Made by a program: the position numbers and the translations under genes
In this document: one piece after another, positions 23,851 to 32,657 of the stretch
Layout: each line of letters starts with the position of its first letter
How positions within the stretch are numbered: position 1 is the stretch's first letter
NCBI GenBank assembly: GCA_007115975.1
Contig: SKJJ01000020.1
Span: 1 to 45,087 of the forward strand
Length of the DNA: 45,087 nt
Direction of reading: 5' to 3'
From: Chitinispirillum sp.
GTDB taxonomy: Bacteria > Fibrobacterota > Chitinivibrionia > Chitinivibrionales > Chitinispirillaceae
Notes under the pieces: model-generated
Seen by the model: the letters and a program-made list of their open reading frames with translations, nothing else
Database searches by the model: none
Told to the model about the DNA's origin: nothing

Positions 23851-25920
23851 CTAAAATTCATATCTGACTCCTCCATTCAGTATCGATCCGGGTGCAATCG
23901 TGTTGCCCGATGGTGAGATGAAAATTGGATACTTGTTGTTAAGCAAATTTTCCACATTTACAAAAACTGCCAGCACCCCGAAAATCCGCCGTGAGACGGA
24001 TAAGTCAAGGGTGTGGTAGTGCTCATTTTTCAGTGTGTTCTCATTGTCATAAAATATCGTTGCGTAGGCATTGAGAGCAAGCGAGGCATTGATGGTTTTT
24101 GGGTCGTGGTAATTGATACGTATATGTCCGCTATGCCGAGGAGTGTGGGGAAGGTAGTTGCCTTCGAGAAAACGGTTTTCCAGATCATTTGCCACTTTGG
24201 AAATATTAAAGGTGTAGTTTGCGCCTATGGAGAGAATGTTGAGAGGAGAAAATTGCGCTTGAAATTCCACACCGTAAATGTTCACCTCGCTTATGTTGTC
24301 AAGAATATAGTCATAGCGGGTTTTGGTCCCTTCAGCAAAAGAATAGGTGCCGGTAAGGCGGTCACCGATATAATCCCTCGCTAAAGAGTGGTAAAATGCC
24401 CCTTCTACCAGTAACTTGTCTCTGAAAGTGCGCTCTGCACCGATATCCCATGAAAGAATCGATTCTGGTTTTAAATTTGGATTTGCGTTGCGGTAATAGG
24501 TCCCCCCCCTGCGTACATGGACTTTATACAGCTCAAAAAGACTCGGCGCCCGAAAGCCTTTTCCAACCGATGTGCGAACGGTGCTTTTTTCGTCAGGATG
24601 CCAGGTGATGCCTGCTTGTGGAGAAAAACTGCCGACTGTGGCATCACTGTAGGCCACATCGTATGCAGGCTTGCCGGCGCTTGCCTGGGAGTTCCAGTTT
24701 CGGCCCCCGGATGTGAAAATTCTGTCGTAGCGTAACCCAACGTTGAAATGAAGCCGATCTTGGAGTAGATTCACAGCAAAAAGAGTAAACGGAGAAAAAG
24801 TCTGCTGATCGCCTTGGGCACCGGCATCACGATCACCTGAACTATAATCCTCGCTGTAGTTAAAGTGTGCCAATTTGTATGCTCCTCCCACTATGATTCG
24901 CATAGGTTCCCACGATAAAAGCAGTGCCTGAATATCCACCCCGCAATTGTAGGTTCCCTTGAATTTCTCTTCACGGTTGGGAGTTGTGTAATTGTCGGCA
25001 GCATTGTCTTGGTAAGCCGTTTTATTCACCCTGTTCAGATAGCCCACGCTTTGAAATTTGATGTTCGTAAAGTCGTGGGAATAGTTGAGCGCATACTGAT
25101 CAAGCTGAAGGTCATTGTGAAAATATTTGCGCCCCTGACCTGCATCCTGCTTGAAATACAGTGCTGATAACTCAAGGCGCGAGTGGGAACTGAAATCATA
25201 CAGAGCAGTACCAAATATCTGCCCCTTTTTTCGGTAACGCTCGATGTCATATTCTTCAGGGTCTTCCACCAGATAAAAACCCTCACTTTGTTCATAGTTG
25301 CCCGCAGCCATGAATCCAAACTTTTCTGTTTTTTGAAAGTGCCAGGCTCCGGCGTTTAAGGTGGCCGCGTTGCCGATCTTTGTCTGCATACCGGTTGTGT
25401 TATCTTTGTCCGCACGTCTGGTAATGATGTTAATTACGCCCCCCAGGCCTTCGGAACCATGAAGGGCTGATGTCGGTCCTCGTACGATCTCTATCCGTTC
25501 TATGGCGGATTTGGGGATGTGGCCCCAGCCGACCCAGGCTATTGCATTGTTAAAATTGTCGTTTTGCGGGACACCGTCAACAAGTAGCAATACTCTGTTT
25601 TTGCCGACACCGCGCATGTCCAAAGGGCTGACAATACCGTTGGTATGCAGAGCGAAATGTCTGAAATTGTACAGCCCTGGCGTAGCGCGAACAATATCTT
25701 CAACATTATCATACGGTGAAGCCATGATTTGAGCTCTGGTAATCACACTAATACTCTGCGAAGAATTCTTGGCAGAACTCAGAGTCCGGTTTGCGGTAAT
25801 TGCCATTTGGGTTAGTTCAACAACAGCCGTTGTATCGGGTGAACTGTGCACTGAAATTGTGCTCAACAGTGTTGTAAAAACAGAGAACAACAACACTCTT
25901 ACTAAAGGAAATGAGGACAT
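23851..25920 (-). CDS. TonB-dependent outer-membrane receptor
   Basis: This is an outer-membrane beta-barrel for energised uptake. The ATG at 25920 with GAAGGAG upstream opens a clean signal peptide (SSFPLVRVLLFSVFTTLLS); an earlier in-frame start at 26052 would add an implausible basic leader. The plug domain is clear: SVITRAQI, LDMRGVGKNRVLLLVDGVP and IERIEIVRGPTSALHGSEGL. The C-terminus ends in the barrel consensus (NKYPIF...GGVRYEF). About 689 residues. As first gene of the operon with FmdE and FecBCD-type genes it probably brings the same ligand through the outer membrane. The ligand is unknown; no ExbB, ExbD or TonB gene is nearby. Confidence 0.94.
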   Translation of the reverse strand: MSSFPLVRVLLFSVFTTLLSTISVHSSPDTTAVVELTQMAITANRTLSSAKNSSQSISVITRAQIMASPYDNVEDIVRATPGLYNFRHFALHTNGIVSPLDMRGVGKNRVLLLVDGVPQNDNFNNAIAWVGWGHIPKSAIERIEIVRGPTSALHGSEGLGGVINIITRRADKDNTTGMQTKIGNAATLNAGAWHFQKTEKFGFMAAGNYEQSEGFYLVEDPEEYDIERYRKKGQIFGTALYDFSSHSRLELSALYFKQDAGQGRKYFHNDLQLDQYALNYSHDFTNIKFQSVGYLNRVNKTAYQDNAADNYTTPNREEKFKGTYNCGVDIQALLLSWEPMRIIVGGAYKLAHFNYSEDYSSGDRDAGAQGDQQTFSPFTLFAVNLLQDRLHFNVGLRYDRIFTSGGRNWNSQASAGKPAYDVAYSDATVGSFSPQAGITWHPDEKSTVRTSVGKGFRAPSLFELYKVHVRRGGTYYRNANPNLKPESILSWDIGAERTFRDKLLVEGAFYHSLARDYIGDRLTGTYSFAEGTKTRYDYILDNISEVNIYGVEFQAQFSPLNILSIGANYTFNISKVANDLENRFLEGNYLPHTPRHSGHIRINYHDPKTINASLALNAYATIFYDNENTLKNEHYHTLDLSVSRRIFGVLAVFVNVENLLNNKYPIFISPSGNTIAPGSILNGGVRYEF

Positions 25921-26121
25921 TCTTAGCTCCTTCAATGATTTCACACCTCTTCCCCCCCGGCATCGCGGTCGGCCTCGCAATCGACACCTCCCTTTTTTGG
26001 AAAATCTGATTCCGATTCCGTGGCCGAGCGTGGAGTGTGGGGTGGCGAACAAGGAGAATGGTTAGGTGACGGGTAAGCTGGTAAAGATACTTGTTTTACT
26101 TGTGTCGGTGAAAGGTTGTCA

Positions 26122-27132
26122 CTAAATTAAACTATCGGGTTGAGCATTTTCTTTTTCGCCTGCGACAAGTTTTGTTGACAGAATATACGCCATAAAGTAC
26201 TCCTCAAAAGTCCTCCTCGGCCCCCGGCTCTTGGTATACCAGCGTGAGACCGCCTGTTTTCTTCGGTGATTGAAGAATCTGTAAAGCTCCATTGGATCTT
26301 CAATTTCACTGCTCAGATAGATCGACTCTTTTTTCAGAATATCGGTGATCTCTTCACGCCTGATACACCCTTTTGTTGAATCCGCTAATCGTTTCTTTAC
26401 TATACGAAGCTCCTCATATGAAAGACCAAACAAAAACTCTTCAAGTGCGGCGGCTTCATTGGCAAAGGAGGATGCATGCAGAATATAGCTTCTGCAGGTT
26501 TGTTCGGTATTTTTGTAGAGTGAAATATATTCATGGGTGCCCAGTAAGGTGCCAAACACCGGGATCGATTCTCTGCGGATCAACCACATTTTGCGCAGCT
26601 CAGGTATAAATACCTTGTCAGTTGATATTCTGTTCTCCCAGATATCGGCAAGTTTCTTTGCCGCACCCTCTTTAATGTTATTCTCAATGGGTTCACTCAG
26701 TATCTCCAGAAGCACATCCTCTACCATTAGTGAGAGCAGACGGTTCATTATTGACCCATACACCTCTTTTTGAATACGGATACCGGGTTTTGATGCGCAG
26801 GCAAGATGATTTGCCATGTAAAGAAGATTGATTTTGCCTACTTCAATACTTCTGCCAAGAGTCGCTTTTGTGGGCATAACAAATATGTCTTCATCACGGT
26901 ACCGTTTGCTCAATATTGCAATAAGACTTTCTATATCCCTTTTGGAATCACCCATTTGGTTACTTTGCAGTATCGAGGGGTAGAGTGAGAAGGCTTTTGT
27001 TTGGTGTTCTATTGCGGTTACTGTTTTTCGAAATTGACTGGACTCTTTGGACATCTTGCGTGAGGCGAGGTGTTTGGAAACTTTTTCCAGGATAGCGCTC
27101 TCTTTGAGTGTCCAGATATCGGTGATATTCAT
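26122..27132 (-). CDS. Unrecognised helical protein
   Basis: I do not recognise this protein. From the ATG at 27132 (GGGAG ribosome site 5 bases upstream) it is about 336 residues; an earlier in-frame start at 27159 is weaker. It is predicted from composition to be mostly alpha-helical and soluble, with no signal peptide, no membrane segment and few Cys. Charged helices such as EEFLFGLSYEELRIVKKRLA and a basic C-terminal region (HRRKQAVSRWYTKSRGPRR) might contact nucleic acid. It is flanked by the TonB receptor (same strand, 200 bases away) and polA (divergent), neither of which explains its role. Confidence 0.8.
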   Translation of the reverse strand: MNITDIWTLKESAILEKVSKHLASRKMSKESSQFRKTVTAIEHQTKAFSLYPSILQSNQMGDSKRDIESLIAILSKRYRDEDIFVMPTKATLGRSIEVGKINLLYMANHLACASKPGIRIQKEVYGSIMNRLLSLMVEDVLLEILSEPIENNIKEGAAKKLADIWENRISTDKVFIPELRKMWLIRRESIPVFGTLLGTHEYISLYKNTEQTCRSYILHASSFANEAAALEEFLFGLSYEELRIVKKRLADSTKGCIRREEITDILKKESIYLSSEIEDPMELYRFFNHRRKQAVSRWYTKSRGPRRTFEEYFMAYILSTKLVAGEKENAQPDSLI

Positions 27133-27628
27133 ATTCGCTCCCAATGTGCCTTTGGTCAAACCATAAAAACAGACGGTTACAAGCTCTCTAAAACGATACT
27201 ACAATATATTCTTGGAGCCACTGTATATTCAACCAAACGCCTAATGACGACAATAGTGTTCGGTTAGTTAATCAAAAAAATAAAACCCAGAGGTCTGCGC
27301 CCGCTACGTTTTATTTTTAACCTCTCACTATCAAATGAGCAAACACCTCTGAGCAGAGATTCTCTCTGAATTTCCAAATAACTCAAAACCGACCACCGGA
27401 TAAAACTTATTTTATTACTTGGCAGTAATAATTGCTTCAGCAACACTAAATTTGGATGAACCTTTCAAAAATAAAAAGTCCTTATAAGTCCCCCACCGGG
27501 GGATTTATAGGGGCATTCTAGTTGGAAAATCATAGTGCAACAAAGGATATCTTCTAAGCCCCTTTGGTATTCAGAGGGCCCTTCTTTCGAATCTACCACT
27601 ACCCTGTTACAGGAATCGGATCGCAATA
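27133..27628. other. Intergenic region between divergent genes, with a G/C-tract palindrome
   Basis: No gene is supported; short minus-strand frames at 27264-27446 and 27465-27683 lack ribosome sites. At 27486-27515 the stretch AAGTCCCCCACCGGGGGATT followed by TATAGGGG resembles the palindrome at 42064. The region should carry promoters for polA and the leftward unknown gene. Confidence 0.45.
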
Positions 27629-30307
27629 ATGAGTGAAAAATGTCTTTATCTGATCGATGGTCATGCGCTGATTTACAGAGCATATTACGCCCTCATAAGA
27701 AATCCTCTCACCAACTCAAGGGGCCTGCCTTCAGGCGCCATCTTTGGTTTTGCAAATTATCTTCTCCGTTTGATTGAAACCTACACCTGTCCATATATGG
27801 CAGTGGTGATGGACAGCAGTAAACCAACATTCCGACACGAAGCGTATGCTGAGTACAAGGCTAACCGTAAGCAGATGCCCGATGACCTGAAACTTCAGAT
27901 GCCGGTCATTATGGATCTCATAAAGGCGTTCAACCTGCCTGTAGTCAAACAGGATGGAGTTGAAGCTGATGACCTTATCGGGGTTTTGACAAACAAGGCC
28001 ACTGCGCAGGGGTTTGAAGTGTTTCTTGTTACAAAGGACAAAGACCTTATGCAGCTTGTGGGGCCGAATGTCAAGATGCTTACACCCGAAGGGACCGGGA
28101 TTTTTCAGGTGTACGGCCCTCAGGAGGTAAAAAACAAGCTCGGTGTAGCTCCGGAGCAGATCGTTGACTATCTTGCACTGATCGGTGACTCATCGGACAA
28201 CATTCCAGGAGTTGCGGGAATTGGACCAAAAAACGCCATCAAAATACTTGAAAAAGCCGGATCTGTTGACCAACTGTTGGAAAATCCTGCAGTACTGGAA
28301 AACCCAAAACTGATGGGAAAAATTGAAGAGAACAGGGAACGGCTGGTTATATCAAAAATGCTTGCGACCTTAAAGCTCGATATTGAAACCGGGTTTGAGC
28401 TCGAGGATCTAAGACGTACCGATCTTGACAGGGAAAAATCCATGGCTCTTTTTAAAGAGTATGAGTTTTCATCACTGATAAAAAACCCTCTCTTCGGCGG
28501 AGCTGAAAAACTAAAGCCTGTTGCTCAGGTGGTTGACTCTCTGGAGCAGCTAAAAGAGATTGCAGACGGTATCAGGGAAAATGGGTACGTGTCCATGGAC
28601 ATTATCGCCTCAGATACGGTTCCAAGAGCTGCTGAAATTATCGCAATAACTCTGGCAACCAATGCAGAAAAAGGATACTACATTCCCCTTGGGCATAAAA
28701 AGTACCAAAACATAGACAGGGACAAGGCTCTTGATCTACTCAGAGCTATTATCGAAAGCAGTGATATCAAAAAAACCGGCCATAATCTTAAATACGATGC
28801 TCAGGTTCTCAAGAACTATGGGGTGGGGATGAGAGGGGTTGGTTTTGATTCCATGATTGCAGCTTATTTGATCGATCCGGGAAGACGGCAGTATGAGCTT
28901 GATCTGCTTGCACCGCAATGGCTTGATCTGGAGACGACTCCGCTGGTGAATATTATCGGTAAACCAAAAGACAACCTTGCCTTCGCCGATGTTCCCGTTG
29001 AGACTGTGGCGCCCTATGCCACCGAAACAGTCTGTATACCACTGCTGCTTAAGGAAAAGCTTGTTCCTATTTTAGTGGAGAGAGACTGCAAGGAGCTGTT
29101 TGATGACATAGAGCTTCCCCTGACTCTGGTGCTTGCTGAGCTGGAGTGGCAGGGTATCGCCATCGACAAAAACCTCCTTTCTGAGTTGTCCAAGGAGTAC
29201 ACCGAATATATTACAACCGTCTCAGCAGAAATATTTTCAATGGCAGGGGAGGAGTTTAATCTCAATTCCCCCAAGCAGTTATCAGAGGTTCTGTTTGACA
29301 GGCTCGGACTTACAGGTGGTAAAAAGACCAAAAACGGAGCGCTTTCGACGAATGTTGAGGTGCTGGAAAAACTGGCAGTGGACTATCCCATAGTGCAGAA
29401 AATTATCGATTACCGGGAAAAGAAAAAGCTTCTTTCAACGTATATCGATGCACTTCCTGCTCAGATCTATTCCGGCAGCGGACGGGTACACACCTCTTTC
29501 AACCAGGCCGTAACTTCCACCGGCAGACTCTCAAGCACCAATCCCAATCTGCAGAATATCCCCATACGCACCGAAAACGGCAGAAAAATCCGTCAAGCTT
29601 TTGTGGCAGAGAACGGCAATATGCTGGTGGCAGCCGATTATTCTCAGATCGAACTGAGAATACTTGCACACCTCTCAGATGACTCTTTTCTCAAAGAAGC
29701 ATTTGTAAATGATCAGGATATCCATACCCAAACAGCATCGGTAATCTACAGTGTGTTGCCCGATTTTGTCGATTCATCGATGCGACGTGTGGCGAAAACA
29801 ATCAATTTCGGCCTGATGTATGGTATGGGTCCAATCAATCTGTCACGACAGCTGAAAATCTCCTTTGGTGAAGCAAAAAAATTTATTGAAACCTATTTTC
29901 ATCAGTTCCCTACCGTTCGCAATTACATGGATACCACCATAGAAAGTGCACGCCTGCTTGGTTACACCGAAACGCTCCTGGGCAGAAGACGTTATCTGCC
30001 GGAGATCAGTGCATCGAACAAAAATATCCGCGAAGCAGCAGAACGTACGGCAATCAACACACCGGTTCAGGGAACTGCTGCTGATATCATAAAGATTGCA
30101 ATGGTAGGGATTCATGATGAAATTGCAAAATGGCCGGATGCCCGTATGCTGCTTCAGGTGCATGATGAACTGGTGTTTGAGGTGCCACAAGAGCGGGCTG
30201 ATGAGTTTTCCCGATGGATAAAAGAGAAGATGGAGGGGGCCTTTTCGTTGAAGGTGCCTCTTAAGGTGGATACTGGAGTGGGCAAGCATTGGGGTGAAGC
30301 GCACTGA
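27629..30307 (+). CDS. polA: DNA polymerase I
   Basis: PolA fills gaps and removes RNA primers in repair and lagging-strand synthesis. The 892-residue product has the 5'-3' exonuclease domain (LYLIDGHALIYRAYYAL; KDKDLMQLV; GDSSDNIPGVAGIGPK; about 1-290), a 3'-5' exonuclease-like domain (about 300-490) and the polymerase domain. Motif A is DYSQIELRILAH near 670, motif B RRVAKTINFGLMYG near 719-732, and motif C LQVHDELVFE near 845. In the proofreading domain only part of the acidic set remains: D324 and D390 are kept. The Glu two residues after the first is I326, and the Exo III Asp is T467. It is therefore probably exonuclease-deficient. Confidence 0.97.
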   Translation: MSEKCLYLIDGHALIYRAYYALIRNPLTNSRGLPSGAIFGFANYLLRLIETYTCPYMAVVMDSSKPTFRHEAYAEYKANRKQMPDDLKLQMPVIMDLIKAFNLPVVKQDGVEADDLIGVLTNKATAQGFEVFLVTKDKDLMQLVGPNVKMLTPEGTGIFQVYGPQEVKNKLGVAPEQIVDYLALIGDSSDNIPGVAGIGPKNAIKILEKAGSVDQLLENPAVLENPKLMGKIEENRERLVISKMLATLKLDIETGFELEDLRRTDLDREKSMALFKEYEFSSLIKNPLFGGAEKLKPVAQVVDSLEQLKEIADGIRENGYVSMDIIASDTVPRAAEIIAITLATNAEKGYYIPLGHKKYQNIDRDKALDLLRAIIESSDIKKTGHNLKYDAQVLKNYGVGMRGVGFDSMIAAYLIDPGRRQYELDLLAPQWLDLETTPLVNIIGKPKDNLAFADVPVETVAPYATETVCIPLLLKEKLVPILVERDCKELFDDIELPLTLVLAELEWQGIAIDKNLLSELSKEYTEYITTVSAEIFSMAGEEFNLNSPKQLSEVLFDRLGLTGGKKTKNGALSTNVEVLEKLAVDYPIVQKIIDYREKKKLLSTYIDALPAQIYSGSGRVHTSFNQAVTSTGRLSSTNPNLQNIPIRTENGRKIRQAFVAENGNMLVAADYSQIELRILAHLSDDSFLKEAFVNDQDIHTQTASVIYSVLPDFVDSSMRRVAKTINFGLMYGMGPINLSRQLKISFGEAKKFIETYFHQFPTVRNYMDTTIESARLLGYTETLLGRRRYLPEISASNKNIREAAERTAINTPVQGTAADIIKIAMVGIHDEIAKWPDARMLLQVHDELVFEVPQERADEFSRWIKEKMEGAFSLKVPLKVDTGVGKHWGEAH

Positions 30308-30352
30308 GAGGGGAGAGGGAAAAGGGGAAACCCTTTCAAACCCGCTTGGGTG

Positions 30353-30455
30353 GAGCTCAGGGTGAGCGGAAGTGAAAAACGGTATGCTTAATTACAATAT
30401 TGTGTCTGTTTCCGCTCACACTGAGCGCTCCCGCGGGGGCAGTCGAAGTGTTCCC
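30353..30455. repeat. Palindromic dispersed repeat, family 1 (full unit)
   Basis: GAGCTCAGGGTGAGCGGA (30353-30370) faces TTCCGCTCACACTGAGC (from 30410), followed by GCAGTCGAAGTGTTCCC. The two halves are inverted and about 40 bases apart. The unit fills most of the gap between polA and the methyltransferase gene and matches the elements at 4469 and 20142. Confidence 0.7.
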
Positions 30456-30531
30456 CTCGCCGACACCCGACGCTCGACACTCTTAAAAAAAAAATTAAAA
30501 TGAAATCTATAATCATAACACAAGAGGATAA

Positions 30532-31662
30532 ATGCAAAAATCAAATATCGTAATAACCGTTCCCAAGGGGCTCGGTGACTATCTGCGTGCAGAGGTTGAA
30601 GCACTGGGGTATTCTGTGCGAGCAGCGTCACCGACCAGCATTGAACTACGGGGCACCCGTGAGGATGCAATGATGCTCAATCTTCATATCCGGACCGGTC
30701 ATCATGTACTGTTTGAACTTGCAGCATTTAACTGCCGTGATGCTGATGAGCTCTACAGAAAAACCGGTGAGATTGAATGGGAGAAGATCATTCCTGCTGA
30801 TGGCTACTTCAGTGTCGTCTCAAATGTCTCTAATCCCACTATCCGTGATCATCGTTTTGTAAATGTCAGGTGCAAGGATGCTGTGGTGGATAGAATCAAC
30901 AGGATTAAGGGCAGGCGTCCCGACTCTGGTTCCGACAGAAGCCGTGCGGTGGTAAGTGTATTCTGGAGAGAGGATCGCTGCCGGATATACCTGGATACAT
31001 CCGGAGATTCGCTCTCCAAAAGAGGCTACAGGAAAATTCCTCTTCAGGCTCCAATGCAGGAGACTCTTACCTGCGGGGTTATAAACGCCACACAGTGGAA
31101 CGCTTCAGAGCAGCTGGTAAATCCGATGTGCGGCAGTGGAACCATTGCCATAGAAGCTGCTTTGAGTCAAACCGGGCGGGCTCCGGGGCTTGTCAGAAAC
31201 AATTATGCTTTTTTTCACCTGCTTGGGTTCGATATGGCGGCGTGGGAACAGATGAGAAAAAATGCACGGCTTTCGGTGCGTAAAACCATTGGAAAAAAAA
31301 TCGTGGCTACTGATATTTCTGAAACAGCGGTGAGTGCTGCCATAAAGAACGCGACAACTGCGGGTGTGCATAATTTTATCGAATTTCAGGTTTGTGATTT
31401 TACCCAAACAGCCGTTCCTGAATCACCCGGAGTGATAATTGTAAATCCGGAATATGGCATGAGAATGGGCAATGAAGACCAGCTTTTTCAGATGTACAGA
31501 AATATCGGAAACTTCTTTAAACGCAAATGCCAGGGGTACAGAGGATATATCTTTACAGCTAATACAAAACTCGCAGGTCAGGTTGGTTTAAAGGCAAAGC
31601 GTAAGATAGTTTTTTATACGGCAAAGATAGAGGCTCGCCTGTACCAGTACGATCTTTATTGA
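30532..31662 (+). CDS. THUMP-domain RNA methyltransferase (RlmL/YpsC family)
   Basis: This family comprises SAM-dependent methyltransferases that make m2G in 23S rRNA. The 376-residue product has an N-terminal ferredoxin-like/THUMP part (about 1-165; SIELRGTREDAMMLNLHIRT, DTSGDSLSKRGYRK). The Rossmann methyltransferase part carries the SAM motif NPMCGSGTIAIEAAL and ATDISETAVSAA. The catalytic tetrapeptide, usually NPPY, reads NPEY here (residues 305-308, VNPEYGMRMG). The other elements are intact, so it may still be active or have altered specificity. The ATG follows AAGAGGATAA. The single-domain length rules out the fused RlmKL form. Confidence 0.9.
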   Translation: MQKSNIVITVPKGLGDYLRAEVEALGYSVRAASPTSIELRGTREDAMMLNLHIRTGHHVLFELAAFNCRDADELYRKTGEIEWEKIIPADGYFSVVSNVSNPTIRDHRFVNVRCKDAVVDRINRIKGRRPDSGSDRSRAVVSVFWREDRCRIYLDTSGDSLSKRGYRKIPLQAPMQETLTCGVINATQWNASEQLVNPMCGSGTIAIEAALSQTGRAPGLVRNNYAFFHLLGFDMAAWEQMRKNARLSVRKTIGKKIVATDISETAVSAAIKNATTAGVHNFIEFQVCDFTQTAVPESPGVIIVNPEYGMRMGNEDQLFQMYRNIGNFFKRKCQGYRGYIFTANTKLAGQVGLKAKRKIVFYTAKIEARLYQYDLY

Positions 31663-31683
31663 GACTCGTTGCGGAGAATGGGA

Positions 31684-31890
31684 ATCTATACCCAAACTCC
31701 AGTGTCCCCTCACTCGCAGGCATTCGTGGCAAGAGGCTACAATGAAACGTGGTACATCGTGTTAAATATAATCCGGATGTAAAGAGTCAAAAAAAGTGCT
31801 GGGCATAGATAGTCTGAACAATCTATGTTCCTGCCACTTGCAGACATTGCCTCTAAGTGGGGGGGCACCAGAACTATGGGTACGATAGAC
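31684..31890. repeat. Long imperfect inverted repeat between convergent genes
   Basis: The left arm (31684-31737) starts TCTATACCCAAACTCC and ends GGCAAGAGGC. The right arm (31833-31890) begins GCCACTTGCAGACATTGCC and ends TATGGGTACGATAGAC. Read as reverse complements they align over about 55 bases with roughly 70% identity and two short gaps. Inside the loop lies a perfect CATAGAT/ATCTATG stem (31804-31827). A separate AGTGGGGGGGC/GCCCCCCACT pair spans 31856-31905. The element could be a decayed MITE-like unit or a structured terminator/RNA. Confidence 0.55.
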
Positions 31891-31976
31891 TTACAGCCCC
31901 CCACTATGCGCTAGCCCATAAAAAAACGAAACACTTGCCGCCCATCCATCTTATAAAATATGAGAGATTGCGGCGG

Positions 31977-32657
31977 TCAGTTGCCTTTTCGTATCCTTAC
32001 ATTAAGCAGCACCACCATCTCTCCTCTCGCTGGATTACTCTCAAAGTGCAGCAGTAAATTCTCAGCACTGTCCCGCAAAAACTCTTCATGCATTTTGGTC
32101 AATTCACGTCCAATCACTACCAGCACATCGCCAAGGACCTCTTTGATATCCTGCAGGGTTTTAACAATCCGGTGGGGGCTCTCATAAAAGATGACTGTTC
32201 TGGGGTCCTCCGTCAGAGTCTCAAACAGTTTCTTCCGTCGTACGCTCTTATTTGGAAGGAAGTTTTCAAAAACAAATCTGTCCGTAGGCAGGCCGCTTGC
32301 GACAAGAGCGGTGAGAAATGCTGAGGGCCCCGGGATGGGAACCACCTCAAGTTGTTCACTCAATGCCGCCCTTACAAGAAAGAAGGCTGGATCGGCAACG
32401 CCGGGAGTCCCTGCATCGGTAACAAGGGCCAACTCTTCTCCACAGGCAATTTTTTCGATCAGCCCCGGGGTTACCCGCTCTTTGTTGAAGTCGTGGTAGG
32501 ATTTGAGCATAGTGGTGATCCCATAATGGGCGAGGAGCCGGTTTGTTTTTCTGGTGTCCTCTGCTAAGATCAGATCAGCACTTTTAAGTACCTCTATTGC
32601 TCGGAATGTGATGTCGGACAGATTGCCGATTGGTGTGGAGACAATGTATAAACTCAT
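31977..32657 (-). CDS. rsmI: 16S rRNA (cytidine-1402-2'-O)-methyltransferase RsmI
   Basis: RsmI methylates the ribose of C1402 in 16S rRNA near the decoding centre. The 226-residue product has the tetrapyrrole-methylase-like fold signature: LYIVSTPIGNLSDITFRAIE, LILAEDTRKTNRLL, LVTDAGTPGVADPAF, VPIPGPSAFLTALVASGLP and VIFYESPHRIVKTL. It is slightly shorter than E. coli RsmI, lacking part of the C-terminal extension. It overlaps the C25 peptidase gene by 4 bases (ATGA), an unusual partner for an rRNA methyltransferase. Confidence 0.96.
   Translation of the reverse strand: MSLYIVSTPIGNLSDITFRAIEVLKSADLILAEDTRKTNRLLAHYGITTMLKSYHDFNKERVTPGLIEKIACGEELALVTDAGTPGVADPAFFLVRAALSEQLEVVPIPGPSAFLTALVASGLPTDRFVFENFLPNKSVRRKKLFETLTEDPRTVIFYESPHRIVKTLQDIKEVLGDVLVVIGRELTKMHEEFLRDSAENLLLHFESNPARGEMVVLLNVRIRKGN

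Noticed and set aside
25921..26121. Possible riboswitch in the leader of the TonB receptor operon
   Set aside because: I looked for cobalamin, molybdenum-cofactor and TPP consensus elements and saw none. The leader is GC-rich with short tracts only.
12928..26127. Identical 17-base stretch AAAGGTTGTCACTAAAT at 12928 and 26111
   Set aside because: Both copies are in spacers, but one such match in 45 kb is near what chance allows, and the flanks do not match.
27264..27446. Minus-strand open frame of 60 codons upstream of polA
   Set aside because: No ribosome site, no recognisable pattern, AT-rich spacer composition.
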